This document shows, piece by piece, positions 15,809-25,681 of a stretch of 64,000 nucleotides of DNA; position 1 is the first letter of the stretch; each line of letters opens with the position of its first letter. The notes under the pieces were generated by a model, which made no database searches, had not been told where the DNA came from, and saw nothing but the letters and a program-made list of their open reading frames with translations. The position numbers were made by a program, and so were the translations under genes. Source of the DNA: Bacteroidota bacterium (GTDB lineage Bacteria; Bacteroidota; Bacteroidia; Chitinophagales; JADIYW01); assembly GCA_963169645.1 (NCBI GenBank), contig CAUJCO010000004.1:1-64000 (forward strand), read 5' to 3'.

Positions 15809-17392
15809 CTATTGACATAAATTCGTAACACTTCTAAACATCCGTTTCCAATGAATAGATTCTAAGAATGAATTGAAACTATCTTTAGACAACCAAACAA
15901 ATAATGGCTTTCCAACGATGTGATCTTCCGGAACAAAACCCCAAAAACGAGAATCTTCAGAATTATGTCTGTTGTCGCCCATCATCCAAAAATAATCTTG
16001 TTTAAAGGTATAAGTAGTAACAGCTTGTCCATTTACCAATAATTGTTGATTCGCTACTTTCGCATTGGCATGTTCGTAAAGTTCAATAGTTTTTGCATAC
16101 TTATCAAAATTTTCCGGAACTGATAAATCAACAGTCCAGCCTTTCTTCGGAATTATTAAACTACCATAGTTATCTACAGACCAATTATATTTTTGTGCAA
16201 CTATATCAAATAATAAATCACCACCAATGGAAGGTAAATCTCTCGGAACCACTTTCAAAACATTTGGCATTTTTTGTAATGCTTCAACTTGTGTTTTAGA
16301 TAAAAATAATTGCACCATCGGTTGGTTAATAGCAGCTAAATAATCGGCATAAATAGCATCTGTTGGTGCAACCGGTTCGCCAATTCCATTAGAATACGAA
16401 CGATCTGCCAAATCATTATACCAATTTAATCCAATGTTTTCTAAAGCTGTAGCCGTTAATGGTTCATTCGGTTTGGTAACAACTACATAAGAGAATTGCA
16501 TGTGCTTATATATTGGTTGTGCCACATTATTTACATACAGTTGTCTATCTTTAATTAAAATCGTATCACCACCGATTGCAACACATCTTTTTACATAATT
16601 TTCGCGTTTATCAAATGGTCTGTCGGAAAAATCAATTTGTCTTTCAGCTGAAGGCAATGCATCGCCCGGATAGTTAAACACGACGACGTCACCACGTTTC
16701 ACCTTTTCAAATCCCGGAAGACGATAATAGGGCAATTGTACTAATGTAGAATATGCTTTTCCTAAACCCATTGGCATCGTGTGATGAGCAAACGGAAATG
16801 CTATTGGCGTTATCGGTGTTCTTGCTCCATAGTTTAATTTGCTTACAAATAAAAAATCACCGGCTAATAAAGAACCTTCCATAGAGGTGGTCGGAATTTT
16901 ATACGCTTCGATAACAAATGTGCGGATAATTGTTGCGGCAACTACTGCAAACAAAATCGCATCTGCCCATTCACGTGCAAAAGAGCGTTTCGGTGGTGTA
17001 TTTTTTTGTTGTTTTTTTACGGTAGATGTCTTTTCATCTTTTGTATTTTTTAATAAATGTGCAGGACCAACATAAGTTGTGTTTTTATCCAATCCGATAA
17101 TTGGGAAATAAATATAGCCGGCAAACACAGCCACAAAATGTTGCCAAAACGCACTTTTACCAAATGAATTACAGATATCTGTTGTCCAAGTCAACCCAAA
17201 TAAAAAATTAATATAGGGTACCAAACCCCAATATGCTTGATTTTTTTTGCGTCCGATGATTTCCATCAACGTAAAATCCTGAATTAATGGAATAAATACG
17301 TGGTTCGGATTTTTTCCGGCTTTTTTATACAAGCCGTAGCAAGGAATATGCAATAAATAATGAAGTAGATACGCGTACACTAAACTTAGCAT
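15809..17392 (-). CDS. lepB: Signal peptidase I with N-terminal membrane domain
   Basis: 527 aa, cleaves signal peptides at the outer face of the inner membrane. A hydrophobic N-terminal region with three or four helices (residues 1-115, DUF5684-like) precedes the usual anchor helix (143-160). The catalytic Ser170 is in TTSMEGSL and Lys268 in YVKRCVAIGGD. The box MMGDNRHNSEDSRFWG lies far downstream because of a roughly 190-residue insertion. Both the fused membrane domain and the insertion are usual for Bacteroidota LepB. It follows dapB in the par operon. Confidence 0.93.
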   Translation of the reverse strand: MLSLVYAYLLHYLLHIPCYGLYKKAGKNPNHVFIPLIQDFTLMEIIGRKKNQAYWGLVPYINFLFGLTWTTDICNSFGKSAFWQHFVAVFAGYIYFPIIGLDKNTTYVGPAHLLKNTKDEKTSTVKKQQKNTPPKRSFAREWADAILFAVVAATIIRTFVIEAYKIPTTSMEGSLLAGDFLFVSKLNYGARTPITPIAFPFAHHTMPMGLGKAYSTLVQLPYYRLPGFEKVKRGDVVVFNYPGDALPSAERQIDFSDRPFDKRENYVKRCVAIGGDTILIKDRQLYVNNVAQPIYKHMQFSYVVVTKPNEPLTATALENIGLNWYNDLADRSYSNGIGEPVAPTDAIYADYLAAINQPMVQLFLSKTQVEALQKMPNVLKVVPRDLPSIGGDLLFDIVAQKYNWSVDNYGSLIIPKKGWTVDLSVPENFDKYAKTIELYEHANAKVANQQLLVNGQAVTTYTFKQDYFWMMGDNRHNSEDSRFWGFVPEDHIVGKPLFVWLSKDSFNSFLESIHWKRMFRSVTNLCQ

Positions 17393-17452
17393 AATGGACT
17401 TTTTTATTTATGGATGAGTGGTTTGTTTTTAAATTTAATTACGATGTGATTC

Positions 17453-18199
17453 TTAAAGTTTGTTAAACCCTAAAACATCTTCCATAGAGAAAGCACCTTT
17501 TTTATTTTGCAACCATTCAGCCGCTAATAATGCACCACCGGCAAATCCTTTGCGATTGTGTGCTGTGTGAATCAAATCAATTTTATCAATAGAAGATTCA
17601 TACGTTACGATATGTGTTCCCGGAACATTGTCGATGCGTTTGGAAATAATGGTTAATGTAGAATTGTCGTTTGTGTCCACATTTTCCCAATTTGATTTTC
17701 TTTTTAAACGTTGGATAACATCTAATGCAGCGTGCAATGCTGTTCCACTTGGTGCATCTTTTTTTTCTGTATGATGTATTTCTTCCATATTTACATCATA
17801 TTCATCCAAATCATTCATAATTTGGGCTAAATAACGATTGACTTCAAAAAATACATTTACACCAATACTAAAATTGGGAGCAAATAAAAATGCTTTGTTA
17901 TTGTCAATTGCAAATTGTTTGATTTTATCTAATTTTTCTGTCCAACCTGTGCTACCAACTACTACAGGTACATCTGCATCAAAACACCATTTAATATTAT
18001 CTACTGCTGTATGCGGCGAAGTAAATTCAATGGCCACATCGACTTGTTGTAATTCTTCTTTGGTGATGGATTTTCTGTTATCTACATCAATGATTAAAGA
18101 CACATCATACACTTTTTTTCCTAATCGTTCATTTTTTTCTTGTGCGATTTGATGAATCGCTTTTCCCATTTTTCCGTAGCCGATTAATGCAATTTTCAT
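17453..18199 (-). CDS. dapB: 4-hydroxy-tetrahydrodipicolinate reductase
   Basis: 248 aa. Reduces the cyclic product of DapA in the diaminopimelate/lysine pathway, which also feeds peptidoglycan. The Rossmann motif is GYGKMGKAI at the N-terminus, and the signature HHTEKKDAPSGTAL holds the catalytic His and Lys. Slightly shorter than Proteobacterial DapB (about 270 aa) but normal for Bacteroidota. Third gene downstream of parA and parB, 16 bp after the DUF5683 gene. Confidence 0.95.
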   Translation of the reverse strand: MKIALIGYGKMGKAIHQIAQEKNERLGKKVYDVSLIIDVDNRKSITKEELQQVDVAIEFTSPHTAVDNIKWCFDADVPVVVGSTGWTEKLDKIKQFAIDNNKAFLFAPNFSIGVNVFFEVNRYLAQIMNDLDEYDVNMEEIHHTEKKDAPSGTALHAALDVIQRLKRKSNWENVDTNDNSTLTIISKRIDNVPGTHIVTYESSIDKIDLIHTAHNRKGFAGGALLAAEWLQNKKGAFSMEDVLGFNKL

Positions 18200-18215
18200 G
18201 TTTATTTACTTAGAA

Positions 18216-18953
18216 TTATTTTAGATTCAAATGTACTCCAATTCCTGCATAATACGTAAAATTTGAGTAGTTTATATCCGGTTTTACTTTTAAACTTAGG
18301 TTATCTGAAATATCAAAAGCGTGCAAATGAGCATCTACTACAGCATCCACAATAGACAAACCCCAAGCAAAAACTGTAGCAAAGCTTGCCAGCTGCACAT
18401 TTCGCCTATACGTATTGCGATAAGCTTCTACTTGTGCCAAACTTAATTGGTCAATAGGAGATGGATTCGTAACATTATTGTACATATTACGCAAATAACC
18501 ATTGTATGTTTTAAGGTTTTTTCCATTGGAAACAACAAAATACAACGTGGCACTAAGAACGCCATACACGATGGGCAATTTCCAATACTTTTTCATGTAG
18601 ATTTGACCTAATCCCGGAAATGAAGCACCCCAAATAGCTGCTTTTTTTGGTGAATAATGTGTAGTATCTACCTTCTTTTGTTTTTTTATTTTTTTAGATA
18701 TAGACGTTTCTTTTTGTTCCAATAAAGTATCCGATGATTGTTGAATTGTAGTGGCTGAAAAATGCTCAGTTGTTGGTATTGAAACAACGGAATCGGAAAT
18801 AATTTTTTGCTCTAAAACAACAATAGAATCCGGAAAAGCAGATTGTGCGCTATCTATTTTATAAAGGAAAAGCAAAAAGAAGAGGAGCGTTAGTTTTATA
18901 CAACCATCCTTGCTGATGTTACAAAAATAATGTCCCGATAAATGCATGTTCAA
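18216..18953 (-). CDS. DUF5683 membrane protein
   Basis: 245 aa. Signal-like N-terminus (about residues 19-36), then a Ser/Thr/Lys-rich stretch, then the DUF5683 core: KKAAIWGASFPGLGQIYMKKYW, a hydrophobic helix, and KNLKTYNGYLRNMYN. The last 90 residues include a second hydrophobic segment and strand-like sequence. Function unknown, although the gene's position between parB and dapB is widely conserved in Bacteroidota, which suggests an envelope role. It begins 13 bp after parB. Confidence 0.85.
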   Translation of the reverse strand: MNMHLSGHYFCNISKDGCIKLTLLFFLLFLYKIDSAQSAFPDSIVVLEQKIISDSVVSIPTTEHFSATTIQQSSDTLLEQKETSISKKIKKQKKVDTTHYSPKKAAIWGASFPGLGQIYMKKYWKLPIVYGVLSATLYFVVSNGKNLKTYNGYLRNMYNNVTNPSPIDQLSLAQVEAYRNTYRRNVQLASFATVFAWGLSIVDAVVDAHLHAFDISDNLSLKVKPDINYSNFTYYAGIGVHLNLK

Positions 18954-18966
18954 AAAATCAAACTAC

Positions 18967-19878
18967 TTATTCTTTCTCGATAATATCCAATAATCGATTT
19001 AAATCTGAAACGGAATAAAATGGAATTACGATTTCACCTTTATCATTTGCAGCTTTTTTAATTTTCACTTTTGTTTCAAAAATATCCATTAATTTTTGTT
19101 GCACGCTTTTGTATGATGCCGGTAAGGCAACTTCTTTTTTTTCTGTATTTTTTTTATTGGAAGCGGATGAAAGTAAGCGTACTAATTCTTCAGTTTTTCT
19201 TACAGATAATCCTTTTGAGTTCACCTCTTTTAAAACATACAATTGTTTATCTACTTCCGGAACAGAAATAATTGCTCTTGCATGTCCCATTGAAAGTATT
19301 TTATCGCGCAATGCTTTTTGAATTTCCGGCGGTAATTTTAATAAACGTAAATAGTTAGTTACGGTAGAGCGATCTTTTCCTAAACGGTCGCCTAAATTTT
19401 CATGCGTTAAAGAACATTCATCAATTAAACGTTGGTATGTGAGTGCTACCTCAATAGCATTCAAATCTTCGCGTTGAATATTTTCTATCAACGCCATTTC
19501 CACTACTTCTTGGTCGTTGGCTGTACGCACATACGCTGGAATTTCTTCCATTCCTGCCATTTGTGAAGCTCGTAAACGACGCTCACCGGAAATTAACTGA
19601 TATTTTTTATCACTAATTTTACGAACTGTAATTGGTTGAATAACACCGTGTACTTTTATGGATGCCGATAATTCTTCCAATGCTTGTTGATTGAAGTCGG
19701 CACGTGGTTGAAACGGATTTACTTCAATCAAATTCATTTTTATTTTCGGAACGGTATTGATGATAGAATCATCATCGCTTGCACTTATTTTTAAAATTTC
19801 ATTGTCATCATCAATGTCTGATAATAAGGCACGAATGCCTTTTCCTAACGCGTCTTTCTTCTTACTTAATAATGCCAT
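18967..19878 (-). CDS. parB: Chromosome-partitioning protein ParB
   Basis: 303 aa, a CTP-dependent clamp that loads at parS and spreads along DNA. Domains in order: an N-terminal ParA-contacting segment beginning KDALGKGIRALLSD, the ParB/Srx domain with the CTP-site motif GERRLRAS (about residues 95-105), an HTH (LTHENLGDRLGKDRSTVTNYLR), and a C-terminal dimerisation region. No parS site was identified by eye. Lies 25 bp after parA. Confidence 0.95.
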   Translation of the reverse strand: MALLSKKKDALGKGIRALLSDIDDDNEILKISASDDDSIINTVPKIKMNLIEVNPFQPRADFNQQALEELSASIKVHGVIQPITVRKISDKKYQLISGERRLRASQMAGMEEIPAYVRTANDQEVVEMALIENIQREDLNAIEVALTYQRLIDECSLTHENLGDRLGKDRSTVTNYLRLLKLPPEIQKALRDKILSMGHARAIISVPEVDKQLYVLKEVNSKGLSVRKTEELVRLLSSASNKKNTEKKEVALPASYKSVQQKLMDIFETKVKIKKAANDKGEIVIPFYSVSDLNRLLDIIEKE

Positions 19879-19903
19879 TTTGCTTAATTAATTTTATTAT
19901 AAT

Positions 19904-20722
19904 TTAGTTTAGGTTTTCGTCTATTTCAATAAATTTTTCATCGTTCGGAATGTTCGTCATGCCGTTATTTTGCAATATTTCACGAGCCAAATTCAAATAA
20001 TTTACGGCACCTTTACTTTCTGCATCGTACATTATAATAGGTTGACGCAAACTTTGTGCTTCGCCTAAACGTGTATTTCGATGAATAATGGTATTGAATA
20101 CGCTGTTTTCAAATCTGCGTTTAACTTCCGATACAACTTGGTTGGATAAATTTAATCGTTGGTCGTACATAGTCAATAAAATACCTTCAATTTCCAAATC
20201 CTTATTTAATCGAGATTGAACAATTTTAATGGTATTTAATAATTTTCCTAAACCTTCTAATGCAAAATATTCACATTGAACCGGCACTAAAACGGAATCA
20301 GAAGCCGTAAGTGCATTTACGGTTATCAAACCTAACGACGGTGAACAATCTATAATGATGAAATCATACGTTTTTCTTAAATCTTGCAAAATATCTTTCA
20401 ATATTTTTTCTCTATTCGGATGATTGATTAATTCTATTTCAGCACCCACCAAATCTAAATGAGCAGGTAACACATGCAAATTCGGTGTGTCGGTTTCAAG
20501 AATGATGTCTTTGGCTTTTACACTATCAATTAAACACTCATACAAACTCACTTTAACATTTCTAGGGTCAAATCCACAGCCGCTGGTGCTATTTGCTTGT
20601 GGGTCAGCATCTATCAATAATGTTTTTTGTTCCAAGATGGCTAAACTTGCAGCCAAGTTGATTGCTGTTGTTGTTTTTCCTACACCACCTTTTTGATTCG
20701 CTATACTAATTACTCTTGCCAT
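19904..20722 (-). CDS. parA: Chromosome-partitioning ATPase ParA (Soj)
   Basis: 272 aa. The deviant Walker A motif KGGVGKTTT is at residues 11-19, Walker A' DADPQANST near 40, and Walker B FIIIDCSPSLGL near 120. It lacks an N-terminal HTH, so it is the chromosomal type rather than the plasmid repressor type. First gene of the parA-parB-DUF5683-dapB-lepB operon. No ori-linked genes such as dnaA are in the window, so distance from the origin cannot be judged. Confidence 0.96.
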   Translation of the reverse strand: MARVISIANQKGGVGKTTTAINLAASLAILEQKTLLIDADPQANSTSGCGFDPRNVKVSLYECLIDSVKAKDIILETDTPNLHVLPAHLDLVGAEIELINHPNREKILKDILQDLRKTYDFIIIDCSPSLGLITVNALTASDSVLVPVQCEYFALEGLGKLLNTIKIVQSRLNKDLEIEGILLTMYDQRLNLSNQVVSEVKRRFENSVFNTIIHRNTRLGEAQSLRQPIIMYDAESKGAVNYLNLAREILQNNGMTNIPNDEKFIEIDENLN

Positions 20723-20758
20723 TACTATCGTTTCTATTTTTCGCTATCTAATATTTTT

Positions 20759-21442
20759 TTATACTTCTATGGTTGCACCAATGTCTACTAAAATTAAATC
20801 TTTTCCGGCTTTTGATACTTTCTCTTTCGCTACGTCGTGGTCAATTTTAATAAATCCAAATGTATCGTAATGCACACCTATAATTTTATTGCATTGTACA
20901 AAATCGGCAGCGGCAATCGCATCATCAACGTCCATGGTGAAATTATCACCAATAGGCAAAATGGCAAATTTTAATTTCGACCATCGAGGAATTAATTGCA
21001 TGTCCATTGTTAAAGCAGTATCACCGGAATAATAAAAATCGCCTTCATTTGTATTGAAAACAAATCCCATTGGGCTTGCACCGTAATTCCCGTCCGGTAA
21101 ATTTGATGAATGCACCGCTGAAACGCATTTCACTGTTCCAAAATCAGCTGTCCATTTTCCACCTACATTCATAGGTCTAAAATTGGTTAATCCTTTTTTT
21201 GAAAAATACTCATACAATTCATATGCGCAAATTATGGTTGCATTCGTTCGCTTCGCAATCGATTCCGCATCTGCAATATGATCAAAATGACCATGCGAAA
21301 TGGCAATATAATCGCATTCGATATGGCTAATATCTACTTTATCTTTTGCCAATTCATTCGGTGAAATAAATGGATCAAACAGTATTTTTTTTCCATTTGT
21401 TTCAATCAAAAAACAAGAATGTCCGTAATATGTAAATTTCAT
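20759..21442 (-). CDS. UPF0173-family metallo-hydrolase
   Basis: 227 aa metallo-beta-lactamase fold. The metal-binding motif SHGHFDHIADAE is at about residues 48-60. Further ligands are expected in the HSSNLPDG and YYSGDTALTMD segments and in GVHYDTF. The length and the N-terminal YYGHSCFLIETNGKKILFD are diagnostic of the UPF0173 (UlaG-like) group. Substrate unknown. Lies 36 bp upstream of parA on the same strand, so it could be the first gene of that transcript. Confidence 0.88.
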   Translation of the reverse strand: MKFTYYGHSCFLIETNGKKILFDPFISPNELAKDKVDISHIECDYIAISHGHFDHIADAESIAKRTNATIICAYELYEYFSKKGLTNFRPMNVGGKWTADFGTVKCVSAVHSSNLPDGNYGASPMGFVFNTNEGDFYYSGDTALTMDMQLIPRWSKLKFAILPIGDNFTMDVDDAIAAADFVQCNKIIGVHYDTFGFIKIDHDVAKEKVSKAGKDLILVDIGATIEV

Positions 21443-21639
21443 TTTATTTGATTTTGGGTGGATTTAGTACAATCAGCATTAATGCAGAAAGGATAAAATG
21501 TTCCACGCTTCAAAAATAATCTATTAAAACCAGCATTTTTAATTAAGTCCATAAAGTATTTACACACATTTCTTGTGGATAAATTTTAATTAATTGTGTA
21601 TGAAGTAGTTTTACTTTTATAAGCAAAATTATTCATCCA

Positions 21640-22164
21640 ATGATAACCATTTTCCACGCTACTGCACGTCCAAATAGTAATTCGAGAAAAATCGCAGATT
21701 TTTACCGAGATTTATTAAATAAACAAGGTATTCCACATCAATTTTTCACATTAGAAGATGTTGAAAGTGAGGTATTTAACCATACTTTCCACAATGAAAA
21801 ATCAACACAACAATTACAAATTGAAAATGAAATTTTAGCACCGACATCTAAGTTTATATTTATAGTACCGGAATATAATGGAAGTTTTCCGGGTATGTTT
21901 AAAGGATTTATCGATGCATCAGATGTAAAAAAGTGTTTTCACAATAAAAAAGTGTGTTTAGTTGGTGTGGCTGAAGGCAGAGCCGGTAATTTGCGTGGCA
22001 TGGAACATCTAACCAATATTTTTAATCACATGAAGATGCATGTGCTTCATTTTAAAATTCCGATTTCTCAAGTTCATCTCCATTTAGATGAAAATGGGAT
22101 TTTACAAAATCAAGAGTATATCCGATTAATAGAAACACAATTAGCATTATATCTGGAATTTTAA
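21640..22164 (+). CDS. NADPH-dependent FMN reductase-like flavoprotein
   Basis: 174 aa flavodoxin-fold protein. The phosphate-binding loop for FMN is ARPNSNSRKIA at the N-terminus, and VPEYNGSFPGMFKGFIDA is the second FMN contact shared by azoreductase/chromate-reductase-like proteins. Physiological acceptor unknown, probably quinones or free flavin. A binding-protein gene starts only 3 bp after its stop, so the two are co-transcribed, though a functional link is not obvious. A 197-bp gap separates it from the divergent metallo-hydrolase. Confidence 0.88.
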   Translation: MITIFHATARPNSNSRKIADFYRDLLNKQGIPHQFFTLEDVESEVFNHTFHNEKSTQQLQIENEILAPTSKFIFIVPEYNGSFPGMFKGFIDASDVKKCFHNKKVCLVGVAEGRAGNLRGMEHLTNIFNHMKMHVLHFKIPISQVHLHLDENGILQNQEYIRLIETQLALYLEF

Positions 22165-22167
22165 TTT

Positions 22168-23793
22168 ATGATTCGCAAATACACTATTTTTTTCTTCTTT
22201 TTCTGTACGTTATTTTTGGTACAATGTAACACAAGTCCGGAAAGGAAACGAGATGTATTTCGATTAAATATTTCTGCCGGATTAACCTCCTTAGATCCTG
22301 CATTTTCTAAAGACCAAGCCACCATGTGGTGTGCTTATCAACTGTACAACGGTCTGGTACAAATCAATGAATCCTTAGACGTAATGCCGTGTATTGCAAA
22401 AAAATGGGAAATAAGCAATGATGGATTAACGTATATTTTTCACCTAAGAAATGATGTGTATTTTCACGACCACGAAAAATTTAAAGATGGCAAGGGACGA
22501 AAAGTAACGGCATCCGATTTTGTGTATTCTTTTTTTCGTTTAATTGATACTACTGTCGCATCAACCGGTGGATGGTTGTTTAACGATAAAGTAGATAAAA
22601 CGAATCCATTTGAAGCTACGAATGATTCTACCTTTATCATTCATTTAAAAACGCCGTTTCATCCATTATTAGGTATGTTGACATTGCAATATTGCTCTGT
22701 AGTACCAAAAGAAATTGTAGAATTTTATGGCAAAGATTTTCGTGCGCATCCTGTAGGTACCGGACCTTTTAAATTAGTGAAGTGGATAGAAGGAAATGTG
22801 TTGGTATTAACCAAAAACAAACATTACTTTGAAAAAGATAGCAATGGAGTTACATTGCCGTATTTACAGGGAGTTCGTATTAGTTTTATTGCTGATAAAG
22901 GAGCTGAATTTTTGCAATTTTCTCAAGGAAAATTAGATTTTATTACCGGTTTAGATATATCGTATAAAGATAAATTATTAACCAGGACAGGTGAATTACA
23001 ACCGGAATGGAAAAATGAAATCGACTTTATAAAAATGCCGTATTTAAATACCGAATATTTAGGCATCTCGATGAAAAATCAGCCGTATGCTGCATTGCAA
23101 AATAAAAAAGTTAGACAAGCAATTAATTATGCTATCAATCGTAATAAGATGATACAATATTTGCGAAACGGAATAGGCATTCCGGCTGAAAGTGGCATGA
23201 TACCCAAAGGCATTCCTTGTTTTGATGCAACTGCTGTGAAGGGCTACACGTATGATGTGGAAAAAGCAAAAAAACTATTAATAGAAGCCGGTTTTCCAAA
23301 TGGAAAAGGCTTGGGCGAATTATCTATTTATTCTAATCCGACGTATAGTGATTTAATTACGCATATTGCAAATGAATTAGCTAATATTGGCATTAAATGT
23401 AAAATAGAAAATGTGCCGGCATCGTTTTTGCGCGAAGCGATGCGAAAAAATGAAGCGCCATTTTTTAGAGCATCTTGGATTGGTGATTATCCGGATGGTG
23501 AAAACTATTTGACTTTATTTTATAGTAAAAATGGTGCACCACCGAATTATACTTTTTTCCAAAACAAGCAATATGATAAATTATACGAAATGGCAATGAA
23601 AGAAACGGACATTGCTAAAACATATCAATTGTATCATCAGCTTGAAAATATCATTATTGAAGAAGCGCCTGTGGTGCCTTTATTCTATGATGAAGTAACT
23701 CGATTTGTACATAAAAATATTTCGGGATTTAAACCCAATGCGATGAATATGCTATTGCTGAAAGAAGTAAAGATTGGTGCTACTGCTAATTAA
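22168..23793 (+). CDS. Oligopeptide-type ABC substrate-binding lipoprotein
   Basis: 541 aa. Lipoprotein signal with lipobox LVQC (Cys20). The body is a family 5 solute-binding protein: GLTSLDPAFSKDQATMWCAYQ and YNGLV near the N-terminus, and FKDGKGRKVTASDFVYSF around 105-125. The hinge signature is KVRQAINYAINRNKMI near 312. It would capture peptides (or another family 5 ligand) in the periplasm. No permease or ATPase genes are nearby, so its partner transporter is elsewhere. It overlaps the convergent YqgE gene by 8 bp. Confidence 0.9.
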   Translation: MIRKYTIFFFFFCTLFLVQCNTSPERKRDVFRLNISAGLTSLDPAFSKDQATMWCAYQLYNGLVQINESLDVMPCIAKKWEISNDGLTYIFHLRNDVYFHDHEKFKDGKGRKVTASDFVYSFFRLIDTTVASTGGWLFNDKVDKTNPFEATNDSTFIIHLKTPFHPLLGMLTLQYCSVVPKEIVEFYGKDFRAHPVGTGPFKLVKWIEGNVLVLTKNKHYFEKDSNGVTLPYLQGVRISFIADKGAEFLQFSQGKLDFITGLDISYKDKLLTRTGELQPEWKNEIDFIKMPYLNTEYLGISMKNQPYAALQNKKVRQAINYAINRNKMIQYLRNGIGIPAESGMIPKGIPCFDATAVKGYTYDVEKAKKLLIEAGFPNGKGLGELSIYSNPTYSDLITHIANELANIGIKCKIENVPASFLREAMRKNEAPFFRASWIGDYPDGENYLTLFYSKNGAPPNYTFFQNKQYDKLYEMAMKETDIAKTYQLYHQLENIIIEEAPVVPLFYDEVTRFVHKNISGFKPNAMNMLLLKEVKIGATAN

Positions 23794-24340
23794 GGGATGG
23801 ATCTTCCGGAAAGGTTGAGATAAGTTTGTTTTTGCCACCCATTTTTTCCAGTATCTCTTTCCACATATAAGCACTCATCTTGAAAATTTCTGTATTGTTT
23901 CTGGAAACAATCCAACTATTATCTTGCATTTCTTCTTCTAATTGTCCGGCTTCCCAGCCTGCATAACCGGCAAAAAATTGGATATTTTGAGGCATTATTT
24001 TCTTTTCTCTAATCAAGCTTTTCAGCTGCTCGTAATTACCATTCCAATAAATATTATCAACAATATGAAATGCACCTTCCAATATATCGCCGTAACTATG
24101 AATATAATTCAATCTATCCATACCAACCGGACCGCCATAATTTATTAAAGATGGAAACGCCGGAAAGCCTTGTATCATTTGCGTTACATTAAAAATGGAA
24201 GGTCTGTTTAATACCAAACCTAAAGTACCTTCATCCGTATGCTCGCAAACAAGTGTAACCGTCCGTTTAAAATTAGGATCTTTCATAAATGGCTCTGAAA
24301 TTAATAAATCACCTTTTTGTATATCAAATTTTGTTGCCAT
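23786..24340 (-). CDS. YqgE/AlgH-family protein
   Basis: 184 aa, the single UPF0301 domain. Characteristic segments are KGDLLISEPFM near the N-terminus, LVCEHTDEGTLGLVLNRPS (about 31-49), and FAGYAGWEAGQLEEEMQ (about 122-138). Widely conserved but without an established biochemical activity; AlgH in Pseudomonas influences alginate expression. The ATG meets the stop of the upstream T9SS plug gene at one base, so the pair is translationally coupled. Confidence 0.93.
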   Translation of the reverse strand: MATKFDIQKGDLLISEPFMKDPNFKRTVTLVCEHTDEGTLGLVLNRPSIFNVTQMIQGFPAFPSLINYGGPVGMDRLNYIHSYGDILEGAFHIVDNIYWNGNYEQLKSLIREKKIMPQNIQFFAGYAGWEAGQLEEEMQDNSWIVSRNNTEIFKMSAYMWKEILEKMGGKNKLISTFPEDPSLN

Positions 24341-25611
24341 TACAATCTATTTATAATTGAATTAATATGTTTTACTGCAATCAATCTATCAAATCGTTCA
24401 CCAAAAGGAGTGTAGTATAATAGAATTGTATAATCATTTTCTGTTTCCGGATAATAACCTTCGGTTATATAGGTATCCGTTGTGTTGGTTTGTTCGTTTT
24501 TATAGACATAAGTATAATTATACATACCTTGTTTTAATAACAAATTTAATGCATAACTTTTATCGAGTACGTCGTAATACATTTTAGAGTCATCATTACA
24601 AGTCCAATTATTAAACGCACCTAACACATAAAAGTTACCAACATCTAATTTTCCTCCAAAATCAAAATTAAAATGCACATTGGCATAGTCTGCACCGGTA
24701 TTGTAATATGGATTATCTAAATTTTCGATATAAAATTGACCATTCAAATCACGTACCATTTGATATTTATTTTGTGGTGTAGGTCTATCATATAATAAAT
24801 ACACGTTATTCTCATCATCACGAATATCAAAAGCTCGAACATTTTGTCCTCTGAATCGCAAGGAACGAACATCAAAAAAACGAAACTCACGACCAACAGA
24901 AGGGAAGGTGAGTACGCCATTAAAATCAAAATTTAATTCATTCAAACCGATAAATTGTGGCCGAATTTTGGTTTTGGCATTATCCCAACGATAATTTTGC
25001 AAAACGGTTGCTTGAATTTCTGTTTGTGGGTTATTGATATTTAATCCTTTATAATTGACTTTAAAAATGACTTCTTGCAATTTATCTCTATTGGATAAAC
25101 TACGTGTATATGCAACGTTTGCATCAATCACTACGTTCGATTCTGCCAACATAAAACGACGAACGAAAATGGGATTTTCTTTATTGCTTTCATAAACCAA
25201 TAGTACATAATTACCCGAACGATTTATTTGCATATCATTATTCGGAAACTCTAATTTGTAGTGTACATACGGCACAATTGTTCCGTTAGAATAATCGTAA
25301 TCCGTAATATTTCCTTCCATAAATCCATCAATATATTCCATTTGATTCATGGATGTCGGTGTCCAATCTGCTTGACATTGAATAACTGTGTAATAATACG
25401 ATTTAGGTGTGTTGGATAAATCATCAAAATGTAATTCTAATACATCATTGGCATTCATATCAATAATCGGCATTGCCATATCAGCACCTTTCGGAAAAAA
25501 TTGTACTGTTTTGATTTTGGGATTGAAAACTGCATCTATATATGTCAGTGCATTAGCTTGCCAATGGAATAATAATAAAATAGCACCTAAAATATGTTTC
25601 ATATTTTGCAT
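24340..25611 (-). CDS. Type IX secretion system plug protein (DUF5103)
   Basis: About 423 aa from ATG 25611; a start at 25602 is equally possible. The frame is open to 25683 but that would overlap the divergent gene and bury the signal peptide (MKHILGAILLLFHWQANA). The N-terminal third holds DUF5103 marks: DAVFNPKIKTVQFFPKGADM, YYYTVIQCQADWTPT and YMEGNITDYDYS-like sequence. In T9SS bacteria this plug protein occupies the unused SprA translocon pore. No other T9SS core gene is in the window. Confidence 0.85.
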   Translation of the reverse strand: MQNMKHILGAILLLFHWQANALTYIDAVFNPKIKTVQFFPKGADMAMPIIDMNANDVLELHFDDLSNTPKSYYYTVIQCQADWTPTSMNQMEYIDGFMEGNITDYDYSNGTIVPYVHYKLEFPNNDMQINRSGNYVLLVYESNKENPIFVRRFMLAESNVVIDANVAYTRSLSNRDKLQEVIFKVNYKGLNINNPQTEIQATVLQNYRWDNAKTKIRPQFIGLNELNFDFNGVLTFPSVGREFRFFDVRSLRFRGQNVRAFDIRDDENNVYLLYDRPTPQNKYQMVRDLNGQFYIENLDNPYYNTGADYANVHFNFDFGGKLDVGNFYVLGAFNNWTCNDDSKMYYDVLDKSYALNLLLKQGMYNYTYVYKNEQTNTTDTYITEGYYPETENDYTILLYYTPFGERFDRLIAVKHINSIINRL

Positions 25612-25652
25612 ATCAACGTACAACAAATATCTTTCCAAAAAATGAAAATTGC

Positions 25653-25660
25653 TAATTTTG
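25653..25660 (+). promoter_or_regulatory. -7 element of the GSCFA gene
   Basis: TAATTTTG matches TAnnTTTG and lies 21 bp before ATG 25682. No convincing -33 element was seen. Confidence 0.5.
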
Positions 25661-25681
25661 AGCATATAAGTTGTGCACTTC

